From contig CAAGSD010000006.1 of NCBI GenBank assembly GCA_900772845.1, forward strand, positions 18,240 to 82,239: a stretch of DNA of 64,000 nt, written 5' to 3'. Each line of letters begins with the position of its first letter. Position 1 is the first letter of the stretch. The notes beneath the pieces are model-generated. The model saw only the letters and a program-made list of their open reading frames with translations, was not told where the DNA came from and did no database searches. This stretch comes from Lachnospiraceae bacterium (lineage in GTDB: Bacteria; Bacillota; Clostridia; Lachnospirales; Lachnospiraceae). Positions 43,088-52,714 of this stretch are shown piece after piece. The position numbers were made by a program, and so were the translations under genes.

Positions 43088-44047
43088 GTGTTTGATTTTG
43101 AAAGACCTAATATTGAGGTCAGCGAGATTTCAGAAGACAAAAAGTATGGTAAATTCGTAGTAAAACCCCTGGAAAGAGGCTATGGTATTACTCTGGGCAA
43201 CTCCCTGAGAAGAATCATGCTGTCTTCCCTGCCCGGTGCTGCAGTGAGCCAGATCAAAATTGAAGGTGTTCTTCATGAGTTCAGTTCTATTCCCGGCGTA
43301 AAGGAAGACGTATCTGAGATCATCATGAACATCAAGAGCCTTGCGATCAAGAACAACAGCGAGACCAACGAGGCTAAGACTGCATATATCGAGTTTGAAG
43401 GCGAAGGTGTTGTAAGAGCTTCTGATATCCAGTGTGATCAGGATATTGAGATTCTGAACCCCGACCTTGTAATCGCTACGCTCAGCGGTAAAGACACTAA
43501 GCTTTACATGGAGCTGACCATTACAAGAGGCCGCGGCTACGTAAGTGCCGACAAGAACAAACACGAAGATTTACCAATCGGCGTAATTGCCATTGATTCT
43601 ATCTATACACCTGTAGAGAGAGTTAACGTTACGGTAGAAAATACCCGTGTAGGTCAGAGTACTGATTACGACAAGCTTACATTGGATGTATACACCAACG
43701 GAACTCTGGCTCCTGATGAGGCAGTCAGCCTGGCAGCCAAGGTGCTCAGCGAGCATCTGAACCTGTTCATCGATCTGTCCGAGAATGCTAAGACCGCAGA
43801 GGTTATGGTAGAGAAGGAAGACGATGAGAAGGAAAAGGTTCTGGAGATGAGTATCGACGAACTGGAGCTGTCCGTTCGTTCTTACAACTGCTTGAAGAGA
43901 GCAGGTATCAATACTGTAGAAGAGTTAACCAATAAGACTTCAGAAGATATGATGAAGGTTCGTAACCTCGGACGTAAATCTTTGGAAGAAGTTCTGGCTA
44001 AACTGAAAGAGCTGGGACTGCAGCTGAATCCCAGCGATGAGAACTAA
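43088..44047 (+). CDS. rpoA: RNA polymerase alpha subunit
   Basis: 319 residues. N-terminal dimer domain (RGYGITLGNSLRRIMLSSLPG) and C-terminal domain with the helix-hairpin-helix RVRSYNCLKRAGINTVEELTNK-like region that contacts UP elements and activators. The start is set at GTG 43088 (MFDFERPNIEV), about 9 nt after AAGGAGG; the TTG at 43082 is only 3 nt from it. Confidence 0.97.
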   Translation: MFDFERPNIEVSEISEDKKYGKFVVKPLERGYGITLGNSLRRIMLSSLPGAAVSQIKIEGVLHEFSSIPGVKEDVSEIIMNIKSLAIKNNSETNEAKTAYIEFEGEGVVRASDIQCDQDIEILNPDLVIATLSGKDTKLYMELTITRGRGYVSADKNKHEDLPIGVIAIDSIYTPVERVNVTVENTRVGQSTDYDKLTLDVYTNGTLAPDEAVSLAAKVLSEHLNLFIDLSENAKTAEVMVEKEDDEKEKVLEMSIDELELSVRSYNCLKRAGINTVEELTNKTSEDMMKVRNLGRKSLEEVLAKLKELGLQLNPSDEN

Positions 44048-44200
44048 TCTCGGCTGAACATAAAAAGTAAGATTTCCGTATCCGGTAAACCCAAAGTGTT
44101 CGGATGCGGTTTATCTCTAAATGGCAAAAATTAACGCATTCGGTAAGTAAGTCCAAAGTGCATGGCCGGATGTACCATGAATGGAGAAAGGAAAATTATC

Positions 44201-44806
44201 ATGGCAAAGTACAGAAAACTCGGCAGAACATCTGCACAGAGAAAGGCATTATTAAGAAATCAGGTAACTGCAGTAATCAACAACGGCAAGATCGTTACCA
44301 CCGAAGCTAAGGCTAAGGAAGTACAGAAGATCGTTGACGGACTGATCGCTCTGGCAGTAAAGGAGAAGGATAACTTCGAAACTGTTAAGGTTACCACCAA
44401 GGTTGCCCGCAAGGACAAGGACGGCAAGCGTGTTAAGCAGATCGTTGACAAGGAGACCGGTAAGGTCCTGGCTGAGTCCCATCGTGATAAGGATGGCAAG
44501 CTGGTTAAGATCGAGAACGGTGTTACTGTTACTGTATACGACGAAGTTGAGAAGGAGATCAAGAAGGATCTGCCTACCAGATCTCATGCACGTCGTCAGA
44601 TGCTGAAGGTTCTGAACCCTGTAGTTGAAGTTCCCGCTGATGCAGCAGGCAAGAAAAAGAACACCAAGGAAGTTGACCTGGTTGCAAAGCTCTTCGATGA
44701 GTATGCTCCCAAGTATGCTACCCGTAAGGGTGGTTACACCAGAATCGTTAAGATCGGTCAGCGTAAGGGTGACGCAGCTATGACTGTTGTTCTGGAGCTA
44801 GTTTAA
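44201..44806 (+). CDS. rplQ: Large ribosomal subunit protein L17, with insertion
   Basis: 201 residues against about 115-130 in most bacteria. N-terminal LGRTSAQRKALLRNQVTAVI and C-terminal YTRIVKIGQRKGDAAMTVVLEL are normal. A charged insertion of about 50 residues (roughly 70-120: KDKDGKRVKQIVDKETGK and following) is in the middle. The frame is clean and codon use matches the neighbours, so it is genuine. AAAGGA precedes ATG 44201. Last gene of the alpha operon. Confidence 0.95.
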   Translation: MAKYRKLGRTSAQRKALLRNQVTAVINNGKIVTTEAKAKEVQKIVDGLIALAVKEKDNFETVKVTTKVARKDKDGKRVKQIVDKETGKVLAESHRDKDGKLVKIENGVTVTVYDEVEKEIKKDLPTRSHARRQMLKVLNPVVEVPADAAGKKKNTKEVDLVAKLFDEYAPKYATRKGGYTRIVKIGQRKGDAAMTVVLELV

Positions 44807-44829
44807 TCCATAATTTATAAGCAGACATA

Positions 44830-44876
44830 AAAAAGCGCTTTCGGAAATGATTTAGGTCATTTCGGAGGCGCTTTTT
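44830..44876 (+). terminator. Terminator of the alpha operon
   Basis: Outer stem AAAAAGCGC / GCGCTTTTT with inner GAAATGA / TCATTTC, then T-run. Confidence 0.85.
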
Positions 44877-44884
44877 GTGTAGTG

Positions 44885-45005
44885 CGATGAGCCAGGTACA
44901 GATTTGTGCTTGCACAAGAATCTATATTTGGCGAATGGACATCGTCGAGTTTTTAAGCGAGATGATGTGCAAAGTATACAAATCGAGTAGGAGACAGCCT
45001 ACTCA
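44885..45005 (+). repeat. Dispersed structured repeat, copy 2
   Basis: Begins CGATGAGCCAGGTACAG 8 nt after the T-run of the rplQ terminator. Aligns gap-free to 22326-22446. The last hairpin is fully paired here (GAGTAGG / CCTACTC), where copy 1 has a G-T pair at the changed position. Confidence 0.75.
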
Positions 45006-45038
45006 ATTATTACAGGAAAATGATTGCTGACAAGCGGC

Positions 45039-45986
45039 TTACTTCACCACCTTCTGGAAGTGCTGGTAATCCTTACAGGAATTCCAGTGTCCACCCCAGG
45101 TGAAACCGTGTTCCTTGAACAGTTGATAACACAGATCGTTCTCGTCAATTTTATAAGGGAAAGAAACACTTCTGTCCGCATATGCTGCTGCACTCTCGGG
45201 AGATACCCGTTCACTGCCGTCTTTGCTATAAGTTACATAAGGGTTATAGTAAGGATTGATATCGATCGCCAGTCCCAATGCATGCTTGGACAGGGAGGAA
45301 GTCCCCTCCACCGGGCGGTAGTTGAAGCAGGAGGTATTGTTATCCTCCATGGAGGCGAGATCATCTCCATCGTATTCATCGATCAAAAGTACCTTTTCCA
45401 GCTGGTATTCATTACAATACAGTTCATAAAAGATCTCTGCCAGGTCCTGTGCAATCGCTTTGTTGCAGATCAGTTCACCTTCTGCAGGATTTCCTTCAAA
45501 ATCATAATGCAGGATGTGGATATATCTCAGATCATCATAGCCAATTTCGACAGATTTCAACAGGTCTTCCGAAGTTCCTTCTGAGTTATCCACAGTAGCT
45601 GGATAAGAAACACCTGTTATATATCTTTGCAATTTCTCGGATAAAGGCTCATAATAGAAGCCCTCCGACAAGGTGGTCCGCTGGTCTGCCATGAGCTCTC
45701 CGTTCAGGGAAACACCGGTAAGAACGGTGTTTTCTGTCATGGAAGATTCTTCCTGCAGGATTTCTGTCGAAATTGTGGATAAAGGATCGGACACAGGGGT
45801 CGGACTGGGGATAGCAGAAGGGGACGGCTCCGTTGTCTGGTAGGCCAGTGTGGGGTTGTCCGATGCATAATCTCCCAGAGTATAAGAGTTGTGCTGGGAC
45901 ACCCGGAGCAGTCCTCCGGCCACTATGGTGATGAGAGCCAGGATCCCCACCATTTTCCATATTTTATTGCGATCGATCGGATTCAT
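45039..45986 (-). CDS. M15 family D-Ala-D-Ala carboxypeptidase (VanY/DdpX-like), membrane anchored
   Basis: 315 residues. One N-terminal membrane helix (about 12-30) and a Pro/Ser/Thr-rich linker (TEPSPSAIPSPTPVSDP) lead to the extracellular catalytic domain. Zinc motifs are SKHALGLAIDINP (HxxxxxxD) and GGHWNSCKDYQHFQ. It trims peptidoglycan stem peptides outside the membrane. The ATG at 45986 has GAGG 9 nt upstream; the longer frame to 46094 lacks a site. Confidence 0.85.
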   Translation of the reverse strand: MNPIDRNKIWKMVGILALITIVAGGLLRVSQHNSYTLGDYASDNPTLAYQTTEPSPSAIPSPTPVSDPLSTISTEILQEESSMTENTVLTGVSLNGELMADQRTTLSEGFYYEPLSEKLQRYITGVSYPATVDNSEGTSEDLLKSVEIGYDDLRYIHILHYDFEGNPAEGELICNKAIAQDLAEIFYELYCNEYQLEKVLLIDEYDGDDLASMEDNNTSCFNYRPVEGTSSLSKHALGLAIDINPYYNPYVTYSKDGSERVSPESAAAYADRSVSFPYKIDENDLCYQLFKEHGFTWGGHWNSCKDYQHFQKVVK

Positions 45987-46380
45987 AATATTTTTCCTCG
46001 TTTCTGATTCTGATATATTCTTTCTGATATATTCTGATACATCGTTTTCGAAATAACTAGCCCATATCACTTGCCTATTTTCCCGATAGCACAAGATAAA
46101 AATCCTCAGCGTAGCCCGCTACGCCTACGTTTTTTATCCTGCACTCTCAGAAAAATATTCTACGTGAATGGTATAGTTATTTACAAATCGATGTACTAGC
46201 ATAACTATAATGTTTTTTGGGGAAGCATACAAGAGATTTTGAAAAAGTCAGTCCAGTTCCCTGTTAAGTGTTGTAAATCTATGCATAATCTAGTAAAATA
46301 GGGTGATATCATGCGAAAGCGTAAGGGTTAAGGACTCTCCGGCGCAAAAACGCCTGCGGAATGGAGATTATTAGATTATT
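45987..46380. other. Divergent gap with two palindromes before ecfA1
   Basis: GATAAAAA (46095-46102) with TTTTTATC (46131-46138) encloses GCGTAGC / GCTACGC (46109-46124, 2-nt loop). TATAGTTAT (46172-46180) pairs with ATAACTATA (46201-46209), followed by a T-run at 46212-46217. No gene is seen. Confidence 0.5.
46271..46299 (+). promoter_or_regulatory. Probable promoter of the ecfA1-ecfA2-ecfT unit
   Basis: TTGTAA (46271-46276), 17-nt spacer, TAAAAT (46294-46299). Confidence 0.5.
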
Positions 46381-47244
46381 ATGGAAATCATCAAAGCAAA
46401 AAATGTAGTATATGAATATATCCGCCGGGATGAAGAAGGCAATGTGGAAGGGATCACCAAGGCAGTGAATGATGTCTCTCTGGATATTGAGCAGGGACAG
46501 TTCATAGCCATTCTGGGACACAATGGTTCCGGCAAGTCTACTCTGGCCAAGCATATGAATGCTATTCTAAATCCTACGGAAGGAACACTGTGGGTGGACG
46601 GCATGGATACCGGAGAAGAGGAGAATATCTGGAAGATCCGTCAGACGGCGGGAATGGTATTCCAGAACCCGGACAACCAGATCATCGGACAGGTTGTGGA
46701 AGAGGATGTGGGGTTTGGCCCGGAAAATATGGGTATCCCCACGGAAGAGATCTGGCAGCGCGTGGAAGAGAGCTTACGTGCGGTAGGCATGTACGAATAT
46801 CGAAAGTATTCCCCGAATAAGCTGTCCGGCGGTCAGAAGCAGAGAGTATCCATTGCTGGTGTGCTGGCCATGCATCCGAAATGTATCGTATTGGATGAGC
46901 CTACTGCTATGCTGGATCCCAGCGGACGGAAAGAAGTTATCCGGGCGGTCCGGGGACTGAATCAGGTGGAAGGCGTGACGCTGATCCTGATCACACATTA
47001 TATGGAAGAGATCATTCATGCGGACAAGGTCTTCGTCATGGATGGTGGCAAGATCGCCATGCAGGGAACCCCCAGAGAGATCTTTTCCCAGGTGGAGCAG
47101 CTGAAGAAACTGCGGCTGGATGTGCCACAGGTAACGTTATTGGCGTATGAGTTAAAGAAAAAGGGAATTCCGCTGCCGGACGGCATATTGACAAGGGAAG
47201 AGCTGGTCAGCGCACTGGGCTATGGAAAGAGCGACAGAAAATAG
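46381..47244 (+). CDS. ecfA1: Energy-coupling factor transporter ATPase EcfA1
   Basis: 287 residues. ABC ATPase: Walker A LGHNGSGKSTLAKH (about 45-58), Q-loop FQNPDNQ, signature LSGGQKQRV, Walker B CIVLDEPTAMLD and H-loop LITHYMEE. Pairs with EcfA2 and EcfT to energise vitamin and metal uptake by interchangeable S components. None of these is encoded in the window. Position after rplQ is as in Bacillus. Confidence 0.95.
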   Translation: MEIIKAKNVVYEYIRRDEEGNVEGITKAVNDVSLDIEQGQFIAILGHNGSGKSTLAKHMNAILNPTEGTLWVDGMDTGEEENIWKIRQTAGMVFQNPDNQIIGQVVEEDVGFGPENMGIPTEEIWQRVEESLRAVGMYEYRKYSPNKLSGGQKQRVSIAGVLAMHPKCIVLDEPTAMLDPSGRKEVIRAVRGLNQVEGVTLILITHYMEEIIHADKVFVMDGGKIAMQGTPREIFSQVEQLKKLRLDVPQVTLLAYELKKKGIPLPDGILTREELVSALGYGKSDRK

Positions 47245-47292
47245 TGACAGGGACAGCAGCGGATGAAAGTACCCGGGAAAGGATACGACAAA

Positions 47293-48150
47293 ATGTCTAT
47301 CATATTAGATCATGTGAATTATGTATACGGTGAAGATACACCGCTGGCAGTTCATGCCTTGAACGATATCTGCCTGAAGATACCGGATGGACAGTTCATC
47401 GGTATCATTGGACATACCGGTTCCGGTAAGTCCACGCTGATGCAGCATCTGAATGGACTGATCCGGGCAACGGACGGACATATTTATTTCAACGGAGAAG
47501 ATATTTACGACAAGGATTATGATATGAAGAAGCTCCGCAGCAAGGTAGGACTGGTGTTCCAGTATCCGGAGCATCAGCTGTTTGAAATCGATGTGTTCAG
47601 TGATGTCTGTTTCGGACCGAAGAACTTGGGGTTGGATAAAAAAGAGGTAGAACTGCGGGCATACGATGCCTTGAAAAAAGTAGGGCTGCCGGATGAACTT
47701 TTCTATCAGTCCCCCTTTGAATTGTCCGGTGGACAGAAACGCCGTGTGGCCATCGCCGGTGTGCTGGCAATGAAGCCGGAAGTGCTGATCCTGGACGAGC
47801 CAACAGCCGGACTGGATCCCAAGGGAAGGGATGAAATCCTGCAGCAGATCAAAAAACTGCAGACCGAGACCGGACTTACGATCCTTTTGGTATCCCACAG
47901 CATGGAAGATGTGGCGGAATATGTGGATCGTATCATTGTGATGAACAAGGGAAACGTCATGTATGACGATACGCCGCGGGAAGTATTTAAACATTACAAA
48001 GAACTGGAAGCGGTAGGACTGGCTGCACCACAGGTCACCTATATCATGCACGATCTGAAAGCAAGAGGCGCAGATGTGGATGTGGACGCCACGACGATAG
48101 AGGAAGCAGCGGAAGAGATCGCCAGAGTCTGGAAAGCAAAACACAAGTAA
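47293..48150 (+). CDS. ecfA2: Energy-coupling factor transporter ATPase EcfA2
   Basis: 285 residues from ATG 47293 (MSIILDHVNYVY), which has AAAGGA upstream. Walker A IGHTGSGKSTLMQHL, Q-loop FQYPEHQLFE (the A2-type variant), signature LSGGQKRRVAIAG, Walker B LILDEPTAGLDPKG. Heterodimer partner of EcfA1, 48 bases downstream of it. Confidence 0.95.
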   Translation: MSIILDHVNYVYGEDTPLAVHALNDICLKIPDGQFIGIIGHTGSGKSTLMQHLNGLIRATDGHIYFNGEDIYDKDYDMKKLRSKVGLVFQYPEHQLFEIDVFSDVCFGPKNLGLDKKEVELRAYDALKKVGLPDELFYQSPFELSGGQKRRVAIAGVLAMKPEVLILDEPTAGLDPKGRDEILQQIKKLQTETGLTILLVSHSMEDVAEYVDRIIVMNKGNVMYDDTPREVFKHYKELEAVGLAAPQVTYIMHDLKARGADVDVDATTIEEAAEEIARVWKAKHK

Positions 48151-48222
48151 GAGAAGCATGAGGTAAGATGCGGGTTCCGACCCGGTAGACACAGGCGGGC
48201 GGAAACTCAGGTAAGGAGTAAT

Positions 48223-49032
48223 ATGCTTAGAGATATTACATTAGGACAATATTATCAGACAGAATCCCTGATACACAGGATGGATCCCAGGGTCAAGCTG
48301 GGAGGCACGGTCCTGTTTATCATTTCCCTGTTCTTTTTCAATAATTATGCGGGATATGTGATCGCAGCCCTGTTCCTGGGACTGGTGATCCGCTTGTCGA
48401 AGGTGCCGTTTAAGTTCATGGTAAAAGGAATGAAGACCATTGTCATGCTGATGATGATCACGGTGGTGTTCAATCTGTTTCTGACACCGGGAACGCCGCT
48501 ACTCACGATCTGGAAGCTGACCATTACACAGGAAGGACTGAAAATGGCCATCTCTATGGCAATCCGGTTGACGTTATTGATCATCGGATCCTCTGTGATG
48601 ACACTGACCACCACACCGAACAACCTGACGGACGGTATGGAGAAAATGATGGGACCCTTGAAAGTGATCAAGGTGCCTGTACATGAAGTGGCCATGATGA
48701 TGTCCATTGCGCTTCGTTTCATTCCTATATTATTAGAAGAAACAGATAAGATCATGAAGGCACAGATCGCCAGAGGAGCGGATTTCGAGAGCGGCAATAT
48801 TTTCAAGCGAGCCAAGGCTATGGTGCCTCTGCTGGTGCCCCTGTTTATCTCCGCATTCCGCAGGGCTAACGATCTGGCCATGGCCATGGAAGCCAGATGC
48901 TATCGCGGCGGCGAGGGCAGGACGAAGATGAAGCCGTTAGTTTATCATAAGAGAGATTACCTTGCTTACGGCTGTATTGCTGCATATATGGTGATCAGCA
49001 TTGTGGTAGGAAGATTACCATTTCTACCGTAA
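48223..49032 (+). CDS. ecfT: Energy-coupling factor transporter membrane subunit EcfT
   Basis: 269 residues, about 5-6 helices. The coupling motifs AQIARGADFESG and AMEARCYRGGEGRT (the A-R-G and A-R-C/G motifs that touch the ATPases) are present at about 185-196 and 224-237. Completes the ECF module with the two ATPases. Confidence 0.95.
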   Translation: MLRDITLGQYYQTESLIHRMDPRVKLGGTVLFIISLFFFNNYAGYVIAALFLGLVIRLSKVPFKFMVKGMKTIVMLMMITVVFNLFLTPGTPLLTIWKLTITQEGLKMAISMAIRLTLLIIGSSVMTLTTTPNNLTDGMEKMMGPLKVIKVPVHEVAMMMSIALRFIPILLEETDKIMKAQIARGADFESGNIFKRAKAMVPLLVPLFISAFRRANDLAMAMEARCYRGGEGRTKMKPLVYHKRDYLAYGCIAAYMVISIVVGRLPFLP

Positions 49033-49142
49033 ATTTTTACTGCAAAACAATAATGCCCATAGCAGATAGTATATCGTCAAATACAGGAGAGAATGCCGGG
49101 CAGCCTAAGACGGGTGACGGGAGAGAAAGCGGGTGAAATACA

Positions 49143-49934
49143 GTGGAATCAGAAATCAAAATGGAAAAGCTGCAAAAGCCGCCGGAAACAGAAAAAAAGC
49201 GTGTCCGCCTGACCGTAGCGTATGACGGCACGAATTATCATGGCTGGCAGATCCAGAATAACGGCATCACTATCGAAAGTGAACTGAACCGCTGTCTCAC
49301 AGATCTGCTGCGGGAGCCTATCGAGGTCATCGGTGCCAGCCGGACAGATTCCGGGGTACATGCACTGGGGAATATTGCTGTGTTTGATACTACCAGCCGG
49401 ATGCCTGCGGAGAAAATTTCCTATGCGTTGAACCAGAGACTTCCGGAGGACATCCGGATACAAAATTCCGAACAGGTGCCGGATGACTGGCATCCACGCA
49501 GATGCGACAGCCGCAAGACTTATGAGTACCGGATCTACCGGGCAGAGTTTCCCATGCCGGTCAAGCGGTTGTATTCTCTGTTTACCTATCATGCGCTGGA
49601 TGTGGGACGGATGCAGGAAGCGGCAGCTTATCTGGAAGGAGAGCATGATTTCAAAAGCTTCTGTCAGACCGGAGCCCAGGTGGAATCCACCGTGCGCACC
49701 CTGTATTCCGTAGAAGTGGAAGAGCAGGGAGAGAATGACCTGGTGATCCGGGTCTGCGGCAACGGATTTTTATATAACATGGTGAGGATCATTGCCGGAA
49801 CCCTTCTGGATATCGGTCAGGGAAAGCGGGATCCCATGGATATATTCACGATCCTTGAGGCGAAAGACCGCAGCGCAGCAGGCCCTACCGCACCGGCCCA
49901 CGGACTGACTTTGATGAAATATGAGTTTTTGTAA
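49143..49934 (+). CDS. truA: tRNA pseudouridine(38-40) synthase TruA
   Basis: 263 residues. Catalytic aspartate in GASRTDSGVHALGN (about residues 60-73), YDGTNYHGWQ and FLYNMVRIIAGTL are family motifs. Modifies the anticodon stem of tRNAs. The GTG start at 49143 is preferred by position; an ATG at 49161 is possible and both have weak sites. Confidence 0.93.
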   Translation: MESEIKMEKLQKPPETEKKRVRLTVAYDGTNYHGWQIQNNGITIESELNRCLTDLLREPIEVIGASRTDSGVHALGNIAVFDTTSRMPAEKISYALNQRLPEDIRIQNSEQVPDDWHPRRCDSRKTYEYRIYRAEFPMPVKRLYSLFTYHALDVGRMQEAAAYLEGEHDFKSFCQTGAQVESTVRTLYSVEVEEQGENDLVIRVCGNGFLYNMVRIIAGTLLDIGQGKRDPMDIFTILEAKDRSAAGPTAPAHGLTLMKYEFL

Positions 49935-50054
49935 CCGTCATCCGCAATGCCGGGTTATTGTGTTTTCCGTCACTGCGTGACTATCTTAGCTCATATATAG
50001 GCATCTGGTTCATAGAATGTCCAAAACAGCGCTATAAAAAATTTTAAAATTATC

Positions 50055-50083
50055 TTGACACTAATTGATTGGTGCCATATAAT
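50055..50083 (+). promoter_or_regulatory. Promoter of rplM-rpsI
   Basis: Perfect consensus TTGACA (50055-50060), 17-nt spacer, TATAAT (50078-50083). Confidence 0.9.
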
Positions 50084-50089
50084 ATATGA

Positions 50090-50260
50090 CTGTGACAGTG
50101 TTTCAATATGCTGAGTCAAAGCCCCGACGAAGCATTGAAATATAGTATTCAACCGTTTTGGGAAGAGGTAAAATGTAGCCGGACATCTGCAGATTACCAT
50201 CGGATCAGAACACTGAAAAAGTCGATCACGAATCGGCGAAAGTAATATGGAGGGAACATA
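50090..50260 (+). promoter_or_regulatory. Leader of rplM with a strong hairpin
   Basis: About 170 nt of untranslated leader. TTTCAATATGCT (about 50100-50111) pairs with AGCATTGAAA (about 50129-50138). An L13 leader motif is known in Firmicutes; this is a candidate but the match has not been tested. The preceding 49935-50054 shows nothing else. Confidence 0.5.
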
Positions 50261-50689
50261 ATGAAAACATTTATGGCTAGTCCAGCTACAATCGATAGAA
50301 AATGGTATGTAGTAGACGCTACTGACATGACCTTAGGCCGTCTGGCATCTGAGGTTGCTAAAGTGCTGAGAGGCAAGAACAAGCCTATCTTCACTCCCCA
50401 CATCGACTGCGGTGACAACGTTATCGTTATCAATGCTGAGAAGATCAAAGTAACCGGTAAGAAGATGGATCAGAAGGTATATTACCATCATTCCGATTAC
50501 GTTGGTGGCTTAAAAGAAGCTACCCTGAGAGAAAAGTTAGAAAAGAAGCCTGAGCAGGTAATCGAGCTTGCAGTTAAGGGCATGCTTCCCAAGGGACCTT
50601 TAGGAAGACAGATGTTCACCAAACTTCACGTATATGCAGGACCTGAGCACAAGCATGAGGCTCAGAAGCCTGAAGTACTGACATTCTAA
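50261..50689 (+). CDS. rplM: Large ribosomal subunit protein L13
   Basis: 142 residues, typical: KWYVVDATDMTLGRLASEVA, MLPKGPLGRQMFTKLHVYAGPEHKHEAQKP. Early 50S assembly protein. GGAGG 7 nt before the ATG. Confidence 0.97.
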   Translation: MKTFMASPATIDRKWYVVDATDMTLGRLASEVAKVLRGKNKPIFTPHIDCGDNVIVINAEKIKVTGKKMDQKVYYHHSDYVGGLKEATLREKLEKKPEQVIELAVKGMLPKGPLGRQMFTKLHVYAGPEHKHEAQKPEVLTF

Positions 50690-50714
50690 AGGACTGAGAG
50701 GAGGAAAATAAATC

Positions 50715-51110
50715 ATGGCTAAAACAGAAAGATACTACGGAACCGGTAGAAGAAAGAAATCCATCGCCAGAGTATATTTAGTACCCGGTAATGGTAATAT
50801 TACAATCAATAAGAGAAGCATTGATGAGTACTTCGGTCTGGAGACTCTGAAGGTTATCGTTCGTCAGCCTCTGACAGCTACTGAGACTGCTGAGAAGTTT
50901 GACGTTCTGGTTAACGTTCGCGGTGGTGGTTACACCGGCCAGGCTGGTGCGATCAGACACGGTATTTCCAGAGCTCTGCTTCAGGTAGACGGTGATTTCA
51001 GACCCGTTCTGAAGAAGGCTGGATTCCTTACCAGAGACCCTCGTATGAAGGAAAGAAAGAAGTACGGCTTAAAGGCTGCTCGTCGCGCACCTCAGTTCTC
51101 AAAGAGATAA
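50715..51110 (+). CDS. rpsI: Small ribosomal subunit protein S9
   Basis: 131 residues: RYYGTGRRKKSIARVYLVPG and C-terminal GLKAARRAPQFSKR, whose tail reaches the P-site tRNA. Twenty-five bases after rplM in the same transcript. Confidence 0.97.
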   Translation: MAKTERYYGTGRRKKSIARVYLVPGNGNITINKRSIDEYFGLETLKVIVRQPLTATETAEKFDVLVNVRGGGYTGQAGAIRHGISRALLQVDGDFRPVLKKAGFLTRDPRMKERKKYGLKAARRAPQFSKR

Positions 51111-51140
51111 TTCAGCCGTATATCGAAAAAGAGCAACAGA

Positions 51141-51170
51141 CCCCGAAAATACAGTATTTTCGGGGTTTTC
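51141..51170 (+). terminator. Terminator of rplM-rpsI
   Basis: Perfect 11-bp stem CCCCGAAAATA / TATTTTCGGGG, 3-nt loop, then TTTTC. Confidence 0.9.
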
Positions 51171-51277
51171 TTTATGCTCGGTAAAGGTGAAGGATGCAGC
51201 ACTTTCCGGGGAAAAGGCGGATAAGATGCAGATGAACGAGTTGAAGAAATACTGAATGGACTGTGGAGGAATATAAT

Positions 51278-52630
51278 ATGTCAAAAGACGAGTATTTGAT
51301 TACCGATGCACCGCTGAAGGCGCTGACGGTTTTTGCAATGCCGATGATTCTCGGCAGCTTTTTTCAACAGGTATACAATATGGCTGACTCCATTATCGTC
51401 GGTCAGTTTGTGGGTTCCTCCGCACTGGCGGCGGTTGGTGCCTGTGCAGCCCTGACGAATGTTTTCATTTGTGTGGCACTGGGGGCCGGTGTCGGAGCAG
51501 GTGTGCTTGTGAGCCGCTATTTCGGCGCCAGAGAGTATGGCAAAATGAAAACCATTGTGTCTACGTCACTGATCAGCTTTTTACTTCTGAGCATCCTCCT
51601 TGGTGTCTTTGGCTTTTGCTTTTCCCATGCGATGATGAGCGGGTTACAGACCCCTGCAGATATTCTGGAGGAAGCGGTACTGTACTTGCGGGTCTATTTT
51701 GTGGGCTTCCCATTTTTGTTCATGTACAATATTCTCTCCACCATGTTCACTTCCATCGGTGAATCAAAAATTCCGCTGGGGCTGCTGATCTTTTCATCCA
51801 TCCTGAATATTGTGATGGATCTTTGGATGGTAGCCGGTCTGGGGCTTGGTGTATTCGGTGCGGCGCTTGCAACTCTGATTGCCCAGGGAATTTCCGCTGT
51901 TTTTTCACTTTTGATTTTCTTATACCGGATGCGGCGATACCAAAGCCCGTTTCAGCGGTTTGACGGGTGGGAGCTGCACTCGATGCTTCGGATCGCAGTG
52001 CCCTCGGTTCTGCAGCAGTCTACCGTGTCGATCGGTATGATGATCGTACAGGCAGTGGTAAATCCCTTCGGCACACAGGCTCTTGCAGGATATGCGGCGA
52101 CGATGCGGGTGGAGAATGTTTTTTCCCTGATCTTCGTGTCCATCGGTAATGCAGTTTCACCGTATGTTTCCCAGAACCTTGGGGCAGGAAAAACCGAACG
52201 TATCAAAAAAGGTTATCATGCGGCATTGGTGTTGGACGTGTGTTTTGCGGTACTTGCCTTCCTTGTCATTGAAACGCTGCACACGCAGATTTCCTCGCTA
52301 TTTCTGGGAAAAGACGGAACAGCCCTGGCCTATCAGGTGTCCGAAGATTATATGAGATGGATTGGTTACTTCTTTATCTTTATGGGAATTAAAATGGCGA
52401 CCGATGGAGTTCTTCGCGGACTTGGCATCATGCGGCCATTCCTCATTGCCAATATTGTTAACCTTGCGATTCGCTTATCGGTGGCTTTGATCTGTGCACC
52501 GCGTTTTGGCATTGACTTTGTCTGGCTTGCTGTGCCGGCAGGCTGGCTTGCCAACTTCCTGGTTTCCTATGCAGCACTCAGAAAATCCTGGCCGGGTGAG
52601 AAAGTGGAGCCATCTCGAATATTTTCATAA
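51278..52630 (+). CDS. MATE family efflux transporter
   Basis: 450 residues, 12 membrane helices in two six-helix halves. N-terminal ALTVFAMPMILGSFFQQVYNMADSIIVGQFVG is the MATE start, with the second-half repeat LRIAVPSVLQQSTVSIGMMIVQ. Exports drugs or metabolites by cation antiport; substrate unknown. ATG 51278 has GGAGG 8 nt upstream. Confidence 0.88.
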   Translation: MSKDEYLITDAPLKALTVFAMPMILGSFFQQVYNMADSIIVGQFVGSSALAAVGACAALTNVFICVALGAGVGAGVLVSRYFGAREYGKMKTIVSTSLISFLLLSILLGVFGFCFSHAMMSGLQTPADILEEAVLYLRVYFVGFPFLFMYNILSTMFTSIGESKIPLGLLIFSSILNIVMDLWMVAGLGLGVFGAALATLIAQGISAVFSLLIFLYRMRRYQSPFQRFDGWELHSMLRIAVPSVLQQSTVSIGMMIVQAVVNPFGTQALAGYAATMRVENVFSLIFVSIGNAVSPYVSQNLGAGKTERIKKGYHAALVLDVCFAVLAFLVIETLHTQISSLFLGKDGTALAYQVSEDYMRWIGYFFIFMGIKMATDGVLRGLGIMRPFLIANIVNLAIRLSVALICAPRFGIDFVWLAVPAGWLANFLVSYAALRKSWPGEKVEPSRIFS

Positions 52631-52714
52631 TCCTTGAAATTGTCTTTGAAATATGCCATCATTAGTTCATGGGATGCAAGAGCATAAAAGAGTTAGAAAG
52701 AGCAGGTATTATAT

